Shown piece by piece: positions 1 to 8,903 of a DNA stretch of 57,512 bases (within the stretch, counting starts at the first letter, position 1; every line of letters begins with the position of its first letter). This DNA comes from Terriglobia bacterium (GTDB taxonomy: Bacteria; Acidobacteriota; Terriglobia; Acidiferrales; UBA7541), in assembly GCA_020073375.1 (NCBI GenBank), contig JAIQFG010000019.1:1-57512 (forward strand), in the 5' to 3' direction. Made by a program: the position numbers and the translations under genes. The notes beneath the pieces are model-generated. The model was not told the DNA's origin. It was given only the letters and a program-made list of their open reading frames with translations, and ran no database searches.

Positions 1-86
1 GTGCGCAGGGCCAGCTGGCGCACGGGAACCGTGAGGCTCAGCGAAGCGATCAGGCCGACGGCGAAGGCGATGAGGCTTGTGTTCAT
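1..86 (-). CDS. Probable MraY/WecA-type glycosyl-1-phosphate transferase, N-terminus only
   Basis: The gene starts at ATG 86-84 and runs off the left edge. Only 28 complete codons are visible. They form one hydrophobic helix (MNTSLIAFAVGLIASLSL) followed by TVPVRQLALR. A first membrane helix ending in a P-x-V-R-x-L-A-x-R motif is typical of the MraY/WecA family, which loads a sugar-1-phosphate onto undecaprenyl phosphate at the inner membrane. The position next to a polysaccharide locus fits an initiating enzyme. With so few residues the call is tentative; another membrane protein with a similar first helix is possible. Confidence 0.4.
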   Translation of the reverse strand, partial: MNTSLIAFAVGLIASLSLTVPVRQLALR

Positions 87-122
87 GACTCAGCTTGCTC
101 GATGGATGGCGAAGAAGTTCGA

Positions 123-247
123 GTAGCACAGCCACTCTTTATCCCGAGCCCCTGCGAGGGGCTGGCTGTGTGGTTTTGCGGATTGCATATACGCCATCGA
201 TGCATGAGCGATTGCGAAAACCGCACAGGCAAGAGTGCCTGTGCTAC
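123..247. repeat. Large imperfect palindrome (REP/MITE-like intergenic element)
   Basis: The ends are perfect inverted 9-mers, gtagcacag at 123-131 and ctgtgctac at 239-247. Inside are a hairpin agcccct-gcg-aggggct (147-163), enclosed by cacagcca/tggctgtg (127-134 with 163-170), and a second hairpin gcacaggca-agag-tgcctgtgc (223-244). The central arms ggttttgcg (172-180) and cgaaaacc (215-222) are also near-complementary. The element ends inside the stop codon of the epimerase gene, so it could also act as a transcription terminator. Its dispersal in the genome cannot be seen from this window. Confidence 0.6.
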
Positions 248-1275
248 CTTTCCGTGAGCATCTTCTTGAAAATTTTCTCGACGTGCGCGCGGTCGCGGTC
301 CTTGTAATACCAGTCGATGGTGCGCTGCAGGCCCTCGCGGAACGGGACCCTCGGCTCCCAGCCCGTTAATTTTTTCGCCAGCGAATTATCGGCCACGCGG
401 TTCAGCGGGCCGGTGGGCATGTTGGGCAAAAATTTGATTTGCGCTTTGTGGCCGGTCATTTCCATGACCATTTTGACGGCGTCGACGACCTTTACGCGCT
501 CCATGGTGCCCAGGTTGATGGCCGTGCCGTCGTCGATTTTTTCTCCGGCGGCGATCGTGCCGGAGACAATGTCGTCGATGTAGGTCCAGTTGCGGATCTG
601 CGTGCCGTCACCCCAGACCTCGAACGGATCCAGCTTGAGAAATGCGCGGGCGATCATGGCGATGACCGCATGATTTTCCACGCCGCGCGGGCCGTACACG
701 GTGAAATAGCGGCAGGACGCGGCCTTCAGCCCATGCTCTTTATAGTAGGCCTGCAGCGTGAATTCGGCCATCAGCTTGGCCCAGCCGTAGGTGTTGTCGG
801 CGTCGTTCGGACCCTTGGTTAAATCCTCGGTCAGGAACACTTCCTTGTTTACGTCCGACTGCAGAAAATTGGGATAGACGCAGCCGGATGAGGCGAAGAC
901 GACCTTCACGACTTTCGCTTTCAGCGCTTCCCAGAAAATCAGGCCGTCGAGGAAAAAATTCGAGGCCGGACCGGCCTGGTGCAGATCGACGTAGCCGCGC
1001 CCGCCGTGGTCCGCGGCGAGATGGAAGACCGTGTGCACGCCCTGCATGGCGCCGCGGGCAATGCCCGGCTCGCGCAAATCCGCGCGGATGAATTCGATTT
1101 TCCCCGTGGAAATATGCCCCGCGATATTGCCCAGATGGCCGCTGGTCAGATCGTCCACGACGCGTACCTTGGCGCCGCGCAGAATCAGCTGGTCAGCGAG
1201 CGTCGAGCCGATGAACGACGACCCTCCGGTAACCAGAACTGTCTTTCCCGTCCACATGGTTTCGGCCTGCGTCAT
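244..1275 (-). CDS. NAD-dependent sugar-nucleotide epimerase/dehydratase (extended SDR)
   Basis: A 343-residue extended short-chain dehydrogenase with the N-terminal Rossmann motif TGGSSFIG (residues 16-23), the catalytic Ser region ASSGCVYP (128-135) and the active-site pair Y163/K167 in YGWAK. The C-terminal half has the usual substrate-domain motifs (TVYGPRG, WGDGTQIRNWTYIDD). Such enzymes change the sugar of an NDP-sugar in the cytoplasm; the exact substrate cannot be read from the sequence. The start ATG overlaps the stop of the upstream glycosyltransferase by 4 bp (ATGA), which supports this start and translational coupling. It is the last gene of a minus-strand run, and a palindromic element follows directly. 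Confidence 0.9.
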   Translation of the reverse strand: MTQAETMWTGKTVLVTGGSSFIGSTLADQLILRGAKVRVVDDLTSGHLGNIAGHISTGKIEFIRADLREPGIARGAMQGVHTVFHLAADHGGRGYVDLHQAGPASNFFLDGLIFWEALKAKVVKVVFASSGCVYPNFLQSDVNKEVFLTEDLTKGPNDADNTYGWAKLMAEFTLQAYYKEHGLKAASCRYFTVYGPRGVENHAVIAMIARAFLKLDPFEVWGDGTQIRNWTYIDDIVSGTIAAGEKIDDGTAINLGTMERVKVVDAVKMVMEMTGHKAQIKFLPNMPTGPLNRVADNSLAKKLTGWEPRVPFREGLQRTIDWYYKDRDRAHVEKIFKKMLTER

Positions 1276-2468
1276 TCGCGAACTACCTCCTCGAGGGTTT
1301 CCGTAAAAATTTTTAACTGCTTCACTCTATCATAAGAAAATGCGATCTCCCGGGCGCGCAGGCCCATGTTTCGCAGTTGTTCCGCGTCCTGCAACACCCC
1401 CCGGATGGCTTCCACGACGGTGTTCGGATCGTCCGGATTCGCCGCCAGGCCGCAACCGGAGCGCCGAATGATGCGCACCACGTCGCACTCGTCGGGCGCA
1501 ACGCCCAGCACGGGACGCCCGGCGGCCAGCGTGCCATACAATTTGCTCGGCACGACTACCCCTTCCAGTCCCCTCTTGACGGTGACCACGTGCATGTCTC
1601 CCGACGAAAGCACCAAGGGAATTTCGCTCGCCGGGCGAAACGGCAGGAAGCGAATCGCGCGGCAACCATCGGCCATGGCTTCCACTTGCGTCTTCATCGC
1701 GCCTTCGCCGATGAAGACGAGGCCCACGCCTTCCTTTTCAAGCCTTTGCACAGCCGAAATAAGCGTTTGCCACGCGCCGTAGAAGCCCAGATTCCCGGCA
1801 TGTACCAGAACGAAACGGAAATCGCCGCGAATCTCGCGCGCCAGCGGATTATCCGGCGAAGGCGTGGTTTCGGGAATGTTGATGCCATCGCGCGAAATCA
1901 CCACGCGCGCAGGATCGACTCCCTTGGCAACGATGCGGTCGCGCATGTCTTCTCCGAGCACGATAACGCGCGCGGCGCGGCGCAGCGCCCAGCGATGCAT
2001 CGCTTCCCACCGCGCCGTAAAGCTTCCGGGGCGCACGATCGAGCCGCCCACGGCCATGTCCGGGTACATATCGCGAATGTTGTAGACGAACGGCCGGCCC
2101 GACAGGCGCGCAACGATCGCCCCAGCGATGCCTTCGATCGGCGGATCGGTCATGGCCAGGACCACGTCCGAGCGGATCGAAAGCGCGCGCGGAATCGCCA
2201 GCGACAGGTACGTGAGGTAGTTGGAAACGCGGCGGCGCATCTGAAAGCGCGGATACGCGGTGGATCCGACGCGTTCGACGGCGAGGTTCCCGCGAACTTC
2301 GCGCCGCAGCAGGTATCGCGGGTGATGCTCGGTGGGATCGTAGCTCGGGCGGCCCGCGACGACCGTGACGCGGTGCTTTTCGGCGAGAGCGTCCGCCACC
2401 TGCACGACGCACTTGGCCGTGGCGCTGGTATCGGGCGGAAAATATTCGTTCAGTAAAAGAATGTGCAC
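1272..2468 (-). CDS. Glycosyltransferase family 4 (WbuB-like)
   Basis: A 398-residue GT-B enzyme. The N-terminus (MHILLLNEYFPPDTSATA) is the acceptor-domain start typical of WbuB/WcaI-like GT4 proteins. The donor half carries HAGNLGFYGAWQTL, FIGEG and the region GLEGVVVPSKLYGTLAAGRP, where the conserved Glu/Pro-Ser-Lys segment binds the nucleotide-sugar. It should add one sugar to a lipid-linked glycan on the cytoplasmic face. It overlaps the downstream epimerase by 4 bp, suggesting that the epimerase makes its donor, and lies 70 bp after the carbamoyltransferase in the same direction. Donor and acceptor are unknown. Confidence 0.88.
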   Translation of the reverse strand: MHILLLNEYFPPDTSATAKCVVQVADALAEKHRVTVVAGRPSYDPTEHHPRYLLRREVRGNLAVERVGSTAYPRFQMRRRVSNYLTYLSLAIPRALSIRSDVVLAMTDPPIEGIAGAIVARLSGRPFVYNIRDMYPDMAVGGSIVRPGSFTARWEAMHRWALRRAARVIVLGEDMRDRIVAKGVDPARVVISRDGINIPETTPSPDNPLAREIRGDFRFVLVHAGNLGFYGAWQTLISAVQRLEKEGVGLVFIGEGAMKTQVEAMADGCRAIRFLPFRPASEIPLVLSSGDMHVVTVKRGLEGVVVPSKLYGTLAAGRPVLGVAPDECDVVRIIRRSGCGLAANPDDPNTVVEAIRGVLQDAEQLRNMGLRAREIAFSYDRVKQLKIFTETLEEVVRE

Positions 2469-2538
2469 GGGCTCGTCCGGAAGGGAAAAGAAAAGGATTC
2501 AACGCACAAATTACAAAGCGACGGCGGCACGGTCCCGA

Positions 2539-4302
2539 TCAGCGCGGCACCTCGGGCGTTCCCTGCGGCTTGCGCACCAGCATGTCACCCAAAACCAGCA
2601 CGTCTATCTTGGTCCGAAGGAAGCAATCGATGGCTTCCTCAGGCCGGAGAACGATGGGCTCGTTGTCATTGAATGAAGTATTCAAAACCACGGGCACGCC
2701 GGTGAGGTTTCCGAACTCGCGGATCAGCCGCCAGTAACGCGGGTTCGCGTCCTTTGTCACCGTCTGCAGCCGGCCGGTGCCGTCGACGTGCGTGGGCGCG
2801 GGAATGATTTCGCGCTTTTCGGGCCGCACCGAATATGCCTGCGTCATGAACGGGCAGGGATACGTCTTCTCAAAATATTCCCCGGTGGCCTCGGCCAGCA
2901 CCGAAGGGGCGAACGGCCGGAACATTTCGCGATGCTTGATCCGGGCGTTCAAAATGTCCTTCATATCCGGCCGGCGGGGATCGGCCACAATGCTGCGATT
3001 GCCCAGCGCGCGAGGGCCCCACTCGGCACGGCCTTGAAACCAGCCGAGAATTTTTCCTGCGGCGATTTCCTTCGCGGCTTCTTTCGCGACCATTTCCTCG
3101 GGAAGTTCGGAAATTTCCATGCCTTCGGCGGCAAGGCGACTGGCGGAAACGGCCGCGCGCACCTGCTCGGGAGTGTAGGACGGCCCCCAGTAGGCATTTT
3201 CCATGACGAACGAGCGCGGCTGGCCGAGAATCTGGTGCTGCACAAAGTATGCGGCGCCGATGGCAAGGCCCGCGTCGCCCGAAGCGGGCTGCAGAAAAAT
3301 TTGCTCAAACGGAGTCTCATCGAAAATCTTTCCGTTGGCGACACAATTGAAAGCCACGCCGCCGGCAAGGCACACGGCCTTTTGCCTGGTGCGCGCGTGC
3401 AGCGCCCGGAGCATCGTGAACAAGACTTCCTCAAGCCGCGCCTGCAGCGAGGCCGCGCCATCGCGATGCACTTTTTCGACCGGCGCCGCGGGATCGCGCG
3501 AAGGGCCGAGCCGTTCGGCCATGTAATCGGAATACATCGGCGCGATTTCGGGAGTTTTTCCGGCATCGCTCCAGGTCATGTCCGGCCCGGTGCGGTGATG
3601 TTTGAAATATTCCAGGCCCAGCCGGAAACCGACGCCTCCGTTGGTGCGCACGATGCGGCGGAATTCGTCGAGATAGGCAGGTTCGCCGTACGCGGCCAGG
3701 CCCATCACTTTGTATTCATCGCCGAACTTGCGGAATCCCAGATACTGCGAGACCGCCGTGTAATAAAGGCCCAGCGAGTGAGGAAAAGCGATCGCTCCGT
3801 CGATTTTCATGCGCGCGCCCTGGCCGGTGCCCCACATGGTGCTGGCGAAATCGCCCAAGCCGTCGGCCGAAAGCAGCGCGGCCTGCTCGAACGGAGAAAC
3901 ATAAAACGTGCTGGCCAGATGCGCCTGGTGATGCTCGACGCGATGAAATTTTCCGTGAATTTTTTCCGGCGCCACGTCAAATGTCCGCGCCAGCGCTTCG
4001 GGGATGCCCACAAAATGCGCCAGAACCTTGGCGCGCTCTCGGGCAAAGCTGGGCATCTTCATCGCGTACAGGAGTTTGGTTCCCAATCGCGCCCACGGAT
4101 TGCGCGGAATGGCGATGTGATCCACTTCACCGATCGTGATGCCGGCGGTTTCCAGGCAGTAGCGAATCGCGGCGGAGGGAAATCCCGCCGCGTACTTGAC
4201 GCGGTTGAAGCGCTCCTCTTCGACCGCGGCAATCAGTCGGCCGTCGCACACGATCGCCGCCGAGGCGTTGCCGTGGTAAGCGTTGATCCCGAGAATGTTC
4301 AT
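2539..4302 (-). CDS. Carbamoyltransferase, NodU/CmcH family
   Basis: A full-length 587-residue member of the family that uses carbamoyl phosphate and ATP to carbamoylate hydroxyl groups of sugars or antibiotics. The N-terminus MNILGINAYHGNASA with VEEERFNRVK starts the Kae1-like domain. EHHQAHLA (123-130) supplies the metal/nucleotide-binding His residues. The C-terminal YrdC-like part has GWFQGRAEWGPRALGNRS and VLNTSFN. It sits between a GT4 and an AsnB-type amidotransferase, so the likely target is a hydroxyl of a sugar in the surface glycan or its precursor. A second member lies at 29088-30761. Family assignment is firm; the substrate is inferred. Confidence 0.93.
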   Translation of the reverse strand: MNILGINAYHGNASAAIVCDGRLIAAVEEERFNRVKYAAGFPSAAIRYCLETAGITIGEVDHIAIPRNPWARLGTKLLYAMKMPSFARERAKVLAHFVGIPEALARTFDVAPEKIHGKFHRVEHHQAHLASTFYVSPFEQAALLSADGLGDFASTMWGTGQGARMKIDGAIAFPHSLGLYYTAVSQYLGFRKFGDEYKVMGLAAYGEPAYLDEFRRIVRTNGGVGFRLGLEYFKHHRTGPDMTWSDAGKTPEIAPMYSDYMAERLGPSRDPAAPVEKVHRDGAASLQARLEEVLFTMLRALHARTRQKAVCLAGGVAFNCVANGKIFDETPFEQIFLQPASGDAGLAIGAAYFVQHQILGQPRSFVMENAYWGPSYTPEQVRAAVSASRLAAEGMEISELPEEMVAKEAAKEIAAGKILGWFQGRAEWGPRALGNRSIVADPRRPDMKDILNARIKHREMFRPFAPSVLAEATGEYFEKTYPCPFMTQAYSVRPEKREIIPAPTHVDGTGRLQTVTKDANPRYWRLIREFGNLTGVPVVLNTSFNDNEPIVLRPEEAIDCFLRTKIDVLVLGDMLVRKPQGTPEVPR

Positions 4303-4324
4303 CCGGAGTTGTTTGTCCTCTGCC

Positions 4325-6343
4325 CTAAGACCGCGGATTAGCTGCGCTGGTGGCGACGGCGGCGGGCCGCGCGGCCGCTGCTGTGGAACTTTGCGTCGCC
4401 GGAGAACCGCTCAAGTGGCGCGCCACCCAGCGATTGAGCACAAAAATGCTCCAGGGACGCGACCAATTCGTGTGGCCGGTCACGAAATTTTGCCAGGAAC
4501 CGCGCACGGCGCGCTGGTTCATGTAGCGCAGCAGCGGCGGAGTCAGGTTGGCCAGGTTCTGCGAAAGTTGCACGCCCAGCGGGCCGCGCAGCCACACGTC
4601 CCACGGCAGCGTGAACGTGCGCTTGGGCAGGCCGACAACGTCTTCCGGCAACAGATCGCCCATGGCTTCCACCAGCAGCGATTTCGGCATGTCCGGCCTG
4701 TATTTCACTTCCTTCGGAAGGCGCGCGACAAATTCCACCAGCTTGTGGTCCAGGAAAGGCACGCGAACTTCCAGGGAATTAGCCATGCTGGTAACGTCAG
4801 TATCGCGGAGCAGTGTATTCAGCATGTAGAACTGCAATTCGAGACACGAAATGGCTGTGAACGAATCGAGGCGGTATGCCTGCCGCGCGATTTCCCTCAT
4901 GCGCAGGCGCCAGCTGGATTCGGCGCTTTCGGCGTAGGCGGGCGACTCGAAATAGGGAGCAAGAAGACGGTCCACGCGCGCCGGGGTGTACAGCAAGCGC
5001 GTGAAAAAATAGGCATGCGGAAAATCAGTGGGCGATTTCCAAGTGGCCGCCGCCTTGCGAACCGCATCGCCCGGCGCGATCCGCGTAGCCAGGGCCGCAC
5101 TCAAGCGGCGGAACGGGCCGGGAATCCAGCGGCCCAGTCCGGCCACGACCGAAGCCCGGGGCGCGGAAGTGAACGTCGAGTAGCCGCCGAAAATTTCGTC
5201 GCTCCCTAATCCCGATAGCGCGACTTTCAAGCCCGCCTGGTGTGCGGCCCGCGAGACGAAGTACGTGTTGAGGCCGTCCATGGTGGGCTGATCGAGCGCG
5301 CCGACGGCGTCGTCCACCTGGTCCAGCAGTTGCTCCGGCGTGAGGAGCACTTCCTGGTGGCGCGTCTTGAAATGCTTCGCGGTCTCCCGGGAAATCGTGG
5401 CTTCACTAAAACGCTGTTCCGGGAACACGACCGTAAAGGTGTGCAGATCGCTTTGGGACCGGCTGGCAAGGGCCACCAGAGCCGTTGAATCCAATCCGCT
5501 GGAAAGAAAGACGCCCAGAGGGACGTCCGAGATCAAGTGGTCGCTTACGGTCTCTTCCAGCAGGCGGCGCAATTGTTTTGCTGCTTCCCGCATATCCTTC
5601 GGGCTGGGGCCATCCTTTTGCAGGGCCGCGTCGGCGAAATCCCAATAGCATTTGGGGGCCGGTTTCGGGACCGGAGTGTCGGCGAACATTGTGAGGGAAT
5701 GGCCGGGCGGAAGCGAAAAAACGCCCTGCACCAGAGTGGAAGGTTCGGCGACGGAGCCGAACAAGAGATAGGCTTCCAAGGAGTACGGATCCACATTCGG
5801 CGCGACGCGCCCGCTGGCGATCAAGGCGCGGACTTCGGAGGCAAACAGAAGGGCGCCGTCCGCGAAAGCATAGTACAGCGGCTTGATTCCCATGCGATCG
5901 CGAGCCAGGAAAATGCGGGCGTGGCGGGCGTTGTCGCCCGTGGCGCCGGAAGAACGCGCATCCCAAATGGCGAAAGCAAACATGCCGCGCAGCTCGCGGA
6001 CGCATTGCTCGCCCCATTCTTCATAGGCGTGGACGATTACTTCCGTGTCGGAATTGGTGCGAAAGGAGTGTCCAAGCCCCTCAAGCCGCTTGCGCAATTC
6101 GCGGAAATTATAAATTTCGCCGTTAAAAACTATTCCAACGTTGCCGGTTTCGTTGAATATGGGCTGGTGGCCGCCGGGAAGGTCGATGATGCTGAGGCGG
6201 CGCATGCCAAGTGCCGCGGATGGCGCGACCAGCAATCCGTCTTCGTCCGGGCCGCGATGCCGGAGCGCATCCATCATGCGCCGCGTCAGCGCTTCGCCTA
6301 ATTCCGATCGTTCAATTCCGAGAACGCCGCAGATTCCGCACAT
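4325..6343 (-). CDS. Asparagine synthase (glutamine-hydrolysing)-type amidotransferase
   Basis: A 672-residue AsnB-family protein. Cys2 directly after the initiator Met (MCGICGVLG) is the class II glutaminase nucleophile, and the N-domain is complete (RHRGPDEDG, NGEIYNF, SDTEV). The synthetase domain has the ATP PP-loop SSGLDST (281-287) and the later GLGSDEIFGGY. The tail after about residue 640 is Ala-rich and poorly conserved. In polysaccharide loci such proteins often amidate the carboxyl of a uronic acid rather than make free asparagine; that is the preferred reading here. It lies 22 bp upstream of the carbamoyltransferase in one operon. Confidence 0.9.
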   Translation of the reverse strand: MCGICGVLGIERSELGEALTRRMMDALRHRGPDEDGLLVAPSAALGMRRLSIIDLPGGHQPIFNETGNVGIVFNGEIYNFRELRKRLEGLGHSFRTNSDTEVIVHAYEEWGEQCVRELRGMFAFAIWDARSSGATGDNARHARIFLARDRMGIKPLYYAFADGALLFASEVRALIASGRVAPNVDPYSLEAYLLFGSVAEPSTLVQGVFSLPPGHSLTMFADTPVPKPAPKCYWDFADAALQKDGPSPKDMREAAKQLRRLLEETVSDHLISDVPLGVFLSSGLDSTALVALASRSQSDLHTFTVVFPEQRFSEATISRETAKHFKTRHQEVLLTPEQLLDQVDDAVGALDQPTMDGLNTYFVSRAAHQAGLKVALSGLGSDEIFGGYSTFTSAPRASVVAGLGRWIPGPFRRLSAALATRIAPGDAVRKAAATWKSPTDFPHAYFFTRLLYTPARVDRLLAPYFESPAYAESAESSWRLRMREIARQAYRLDSFTAISCLELQFYMLNTLLRDTDVTSMANSLEVRVPFLDHKLVEFVARLPKEVKYRPDMPKSLLVEAMGDLLPEDVVGLPKRTFTLPWDVWLRGPLGVQLSQNLANLTPPLLRYMNQRAVRGSWQNFVTGHTNWSRPWSIFVLNRWVARHLSGSPATQSSTAAAARPAAVATSAANPRS

Positions 6344-6454
6344 TCGGCGATACTTTACCGTGAACCACGCCGCACTTCCACCGTTACCTGCAAGTGTGTG
6401 CGCACACCATGCAAATGGTTCATCGCGAAATAGATGCCCGTGGATGCAACCCGG

Positions 6455-7450
6455 CTAACGAATTCCGAGCCTCAGTTTTTCCTCGGCCCCCGCGAGTGCT
6501 CCAAAATAAACCGTCTCGCCTGCTTCGTTCGCGACGACGATGCAACCCTGCGGGCCCGCGACACGGCGAATAAAGCAGGTGCCCGCCGGAGCCTCCCGAT
6601 GTGCCTGGTAGTCCTGCTCCAGCTCCGAAGTTCGCGCCAATTCCAAGCTGGCGTCGGCGCCGCAATAGGCAATTTGTTTGGCCAAAAGCCGGTGAAGCGC
6701 CAGCTCGCCCTGCAAGGAAGCTTCATTTTGGCTGGATCGCTCCTCGGCGGATGAAGTTTGCAAATACAAGCGCATGTTCCGGTTGCTGTCATCCTGCAGT
6801 GGCCCCTGAACCCAGCCCGAAAGCGCGAGGCGGCAATGCGGCCAATTCGGCTCCCAGGTAATTTTCTCGATCTCATGAAAACTGTCGGCATGAACGCGAA
6901 ACATGGCGAAACGGTTGAACCGAGGATAGATGCGTTTCTCTTCCCCGCCGGGCTGCCAAACGCGCACCGCTCCGCCCTTGTCCGCGGCCCACTCGCCGTC
7001 CTCCGGCGCGGTAAGGTACAGCATCCAGGCGATCAACCGGTTCTGCTTATTGGCGTAACCAAAAAAATCGGTATGCGGAGAAAGCCACGCGCCCGCTCCG
7101 TAAGCCATCGCGTTGACTTCGACAAGCCGCGCATCGGCCGGATTCAGGCCGACCAGCGGAAAAAGGACGCCGATATTTTGCATGATAAAATCCTTGAATT
7201 TCATGCACTGGGGAAACCGTTCGCGGTCCTCTTCCAGCAGGTGGGAAGTCGTGATCCCGTTCTGACGATGGGGATGAAACATGGTGGCGCCCGAAGTGCT
7301 CCCCTGAAGCATCGGTATCCATTTCGGATGGCGAAGCAATTCCTCGCGAACCTCGGACGCAAAGGGATAAAAATTGTCTTTGAATGTGATCGAATGGACT
7401 CCGGGCTTGGAAAACTCCTGGCTGGCTATCGATCCGGAAGCGGATGACAT
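6455..7450 (-). CDS. 2-oxoglutarate/Fe(II)-dependent dioxygenase with C-terminal extension
   Basis: About 331 residues from ATG 7450. A start at 7495 would only add a poorly structured stretch. The double-stranded beta-helix shows the iron triad HTD (H126, D128) and a distal His (FHEI, H192), with the 2OG-binding Arg in HCRLALSGW (R207). The order resembles prolyl-4-hydroxylase-like proteins. About 100 extra C-terminal residues of unknown fold follow. Expected activity is hydroxylation. Next to AsnB and a carbamoyltransferase it could act on a glycan building block or on a lipid or peptide anchor, but this is not known. It is the first gene of the 7450-244 minus-strand run. Confidence 0.8.
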   Translation of the reverse strand: MSSASGSIASQEFSKPGVHSITFKDNFYPFASEVREELLRHPKWIPMLQGSTSGATMFHPHRQNGITTSHLLEEDRERFPQCMKFKDFIMQNIGVLFPLVGLNPADARLVEVNAMAYGAGAWLSPHTDFFGYANKQNRLIAWMLYLTAPEDGEWAADKGGAVRVWQPGGEEKRIYPRFNRFAMFRVHADSFHEIEKITWEPNWPHCRLALSGWVQGPLQDDSNRNMRLYLQTSSAEERSSQNEASLQGELALHRLLAKQIAYCGADASLELARTSELEQDYQAHREAPAGTCFIRRVAGPQGCIVVANEAGETVYFGALAGAEEKLRLGIR

Positions 7451-7516
7451 GGGCGCTCGCCACCTCTCAAAACCTGCCTGCGCGGCCAAAAACAATTGCT
7501 GCGTGTTCCAGAGAAT

Positions 7517-7544
7517 AGAATAAAGGCAATCGACAGGGCCACAA
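7517..7544 (-). promoter_or_regulatory. Possible sigma70-type promoter for the 7450-244 run
   Basis: On the minus strand TTGTGG (7544-7539) and TATTCT (7522-7517) are 16 bp apart and lie about 66 bp upstream of the oxygenase start. The boxes are only moderate matches. Position in a divergent intergenic region is the main support. Confidence 0.25.
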
Positions 7545-7655
7545 AACGATTTGTCGCTTTTCGCGTGTTTGCCAACGCCATACCTTGAGGTGAGGATTCC
7601 CAGGATCTGTACGCAAGCCCGCTCTTTTCGCGGCTAGTCGGATCGGTTAAAGTCG

Positions 7656-8903
7656 ATGAACCCGGGAACCGTTTCCGGGGAAGGGGGATTCACCATCGGT
7701 TCCATGAACTCAGCGGCCGAAACGCAAGCCGCGGAAGAACTCCATCCGCCGGGAGATGCGCTCGAACTCTCCGTGGTGATGCCCTGCCTGAATGAGCGCG
7801 CCACTGTGGGGATTTGCGTCCAAAAAGCGATTGAGGCGCTGCAGCGGCATGGAATCCGCGGCGAAGTGATTGTCGCGGACAACGGCAGCACGGACGGATC
7901 GCGGGAGATTGCCGCGAGCCTGGGGGCACGGGTTATACCGGTGGAGACGCGCGGCTACGGAAGCGCTTTGCGCGGAGGCATCGCTGCGGCGCGCGGGCAA
8001 TTCATCCTGATGGGCGATGCCGACGATACCTACGATTTCACGCAGATGGACGCGTTCGTGGCAAAACTCCGCGAAGGGTACGATCTGGTGATGGGCAATC
8101 GTTTTCTCGGCGGCATCGTGCCGGGCGCGATGCCGCCCTTGCACCGCTACCTGGGCAACCCCGTGTTGACCGGAATCGGCCGCCTGTTTTTCAAGAGCCC
8201 GGTGGGCGATTTTCATTGCGGGCTGCGGGCATTTCGCAAGCAGGCCATTGACCGGCTGGGCTTGCGAACGCTCGGGATGGAATTTGCCAGCGAGATGATC
8301 GTGAAGGCCACCGCGTTCGGCCTACGCGTCACGGAAATTCCCACCACACTCGCCGCGGACAAGCGCGACCGCCCGCCGCACCTGCGCACCTGGCGCGACG
8401 GCTGGCGGCATTTGCGATTTCTTTTGCTGTACAGCCCCCGATGGCTGTTTCTCTATCCGGGGATCGCGCTGTGCGCCGCGGGAATCGCGGTCAGCGCGGT
8501 GCTTCTGCCTGGGCCTCGAATGATTGGGCGCGTCGGATTTGATGTACACACGCTACTGTTCGCGGGCATGGCAATTTTGATCGGCTTCCAATCGCTTGTG
8601 TTCGCCGCGTTCACCAAGATTTTCGCGATTTCTGAGGGGTTGCTGCCCGAAGACCCCAGACTCACGCGAATGTTCCGCTACCTCACGCTGGAAGTCGGGC
8701 TTGTCGTGGGAGGGCTGCTCATCGTCGCCGGAACCGGGGCGTGGATTCTGGGCCTTGCTTACTGGCAAAGCCATCACTTCGGACCGCTGGACCCGGAAAA
8801 AACCATGCGCATCGTGATCCCTGGAGTCGTGTTTTTCACGCTCGGATTCCAAATCGTCCTTTCTAGTTTTTTTCTGAGCGTCCTGGGAATGGCCCGACGA
8901 TGA
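7656..8903 (+). CDS. Glycosyltransferase family 2 with C-terminal membrane segments (DPM1/ArnC-like)
   Basis: 415 residues. The GT-A domain starts LSVVMPCLNERATV and contains DNGSTDGS (75-82) and the metal-binding GDADDTYDF (DADD at 121-124). These are features of polyprenyl-phosphate sugar transferases. After about residue 250 come hydrophobic segments (around 260-285, 290-315, 345-370 and 385-410), giving a membrane-anchored enzyme that could load a sugar on undecaprenyl phosphate for the GT-C proteins in this window. An internal ATG at 7704 (MNSAAETQ) is an alternative start. The stop overlaps the methyltransferase start by 4 bp. Confidence 0.88.
   Translation: MNPGTVSGEGGFTIGSMNSAAETQAAEELHPPGDALELSVVMPCLNERATVGICVQKAIEALQRHGIRGEVIVADNGSTDGSREIAASLGARVIPVETRGYGSALRGGIAAARGQFILMGDADDTYDFTQMDAFVAKLREGYDLVMGNRFLGGIVPGAMPPLHRYLGNPVLTGIGRLFFKSPVGDFHCGLRAFRKQAIDRLGLRTLGMEFASEMIVKATAFGLRVTEIPTTLAADKRDRPPHLRTWRDGWRHLRFLLLYSPRWLFLYPGIALCAAGIAVSAVLLPGPRMIGRVGFDVHTLLFAGMAILIGFQSLVFAAFTKIFAISEGLLPEDPRLTRMFRYLTLEVGLVVGGLLIVAGTGAWILGLAYWQSHHFGPLDPEKTMRIVIPGVVFFTLGFQIVLSSFFLSVLGMARR

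Noticed and set aside
2788..4341. 517-codon open frame on the plus strand
   Set aside because: It is the antisense shadow of the carbamoyltransferase; the translation has no family motif and is rich in R, H and G from high-GC codons. The same holds for 29289-30764 (491 codons) opposite the second copy.
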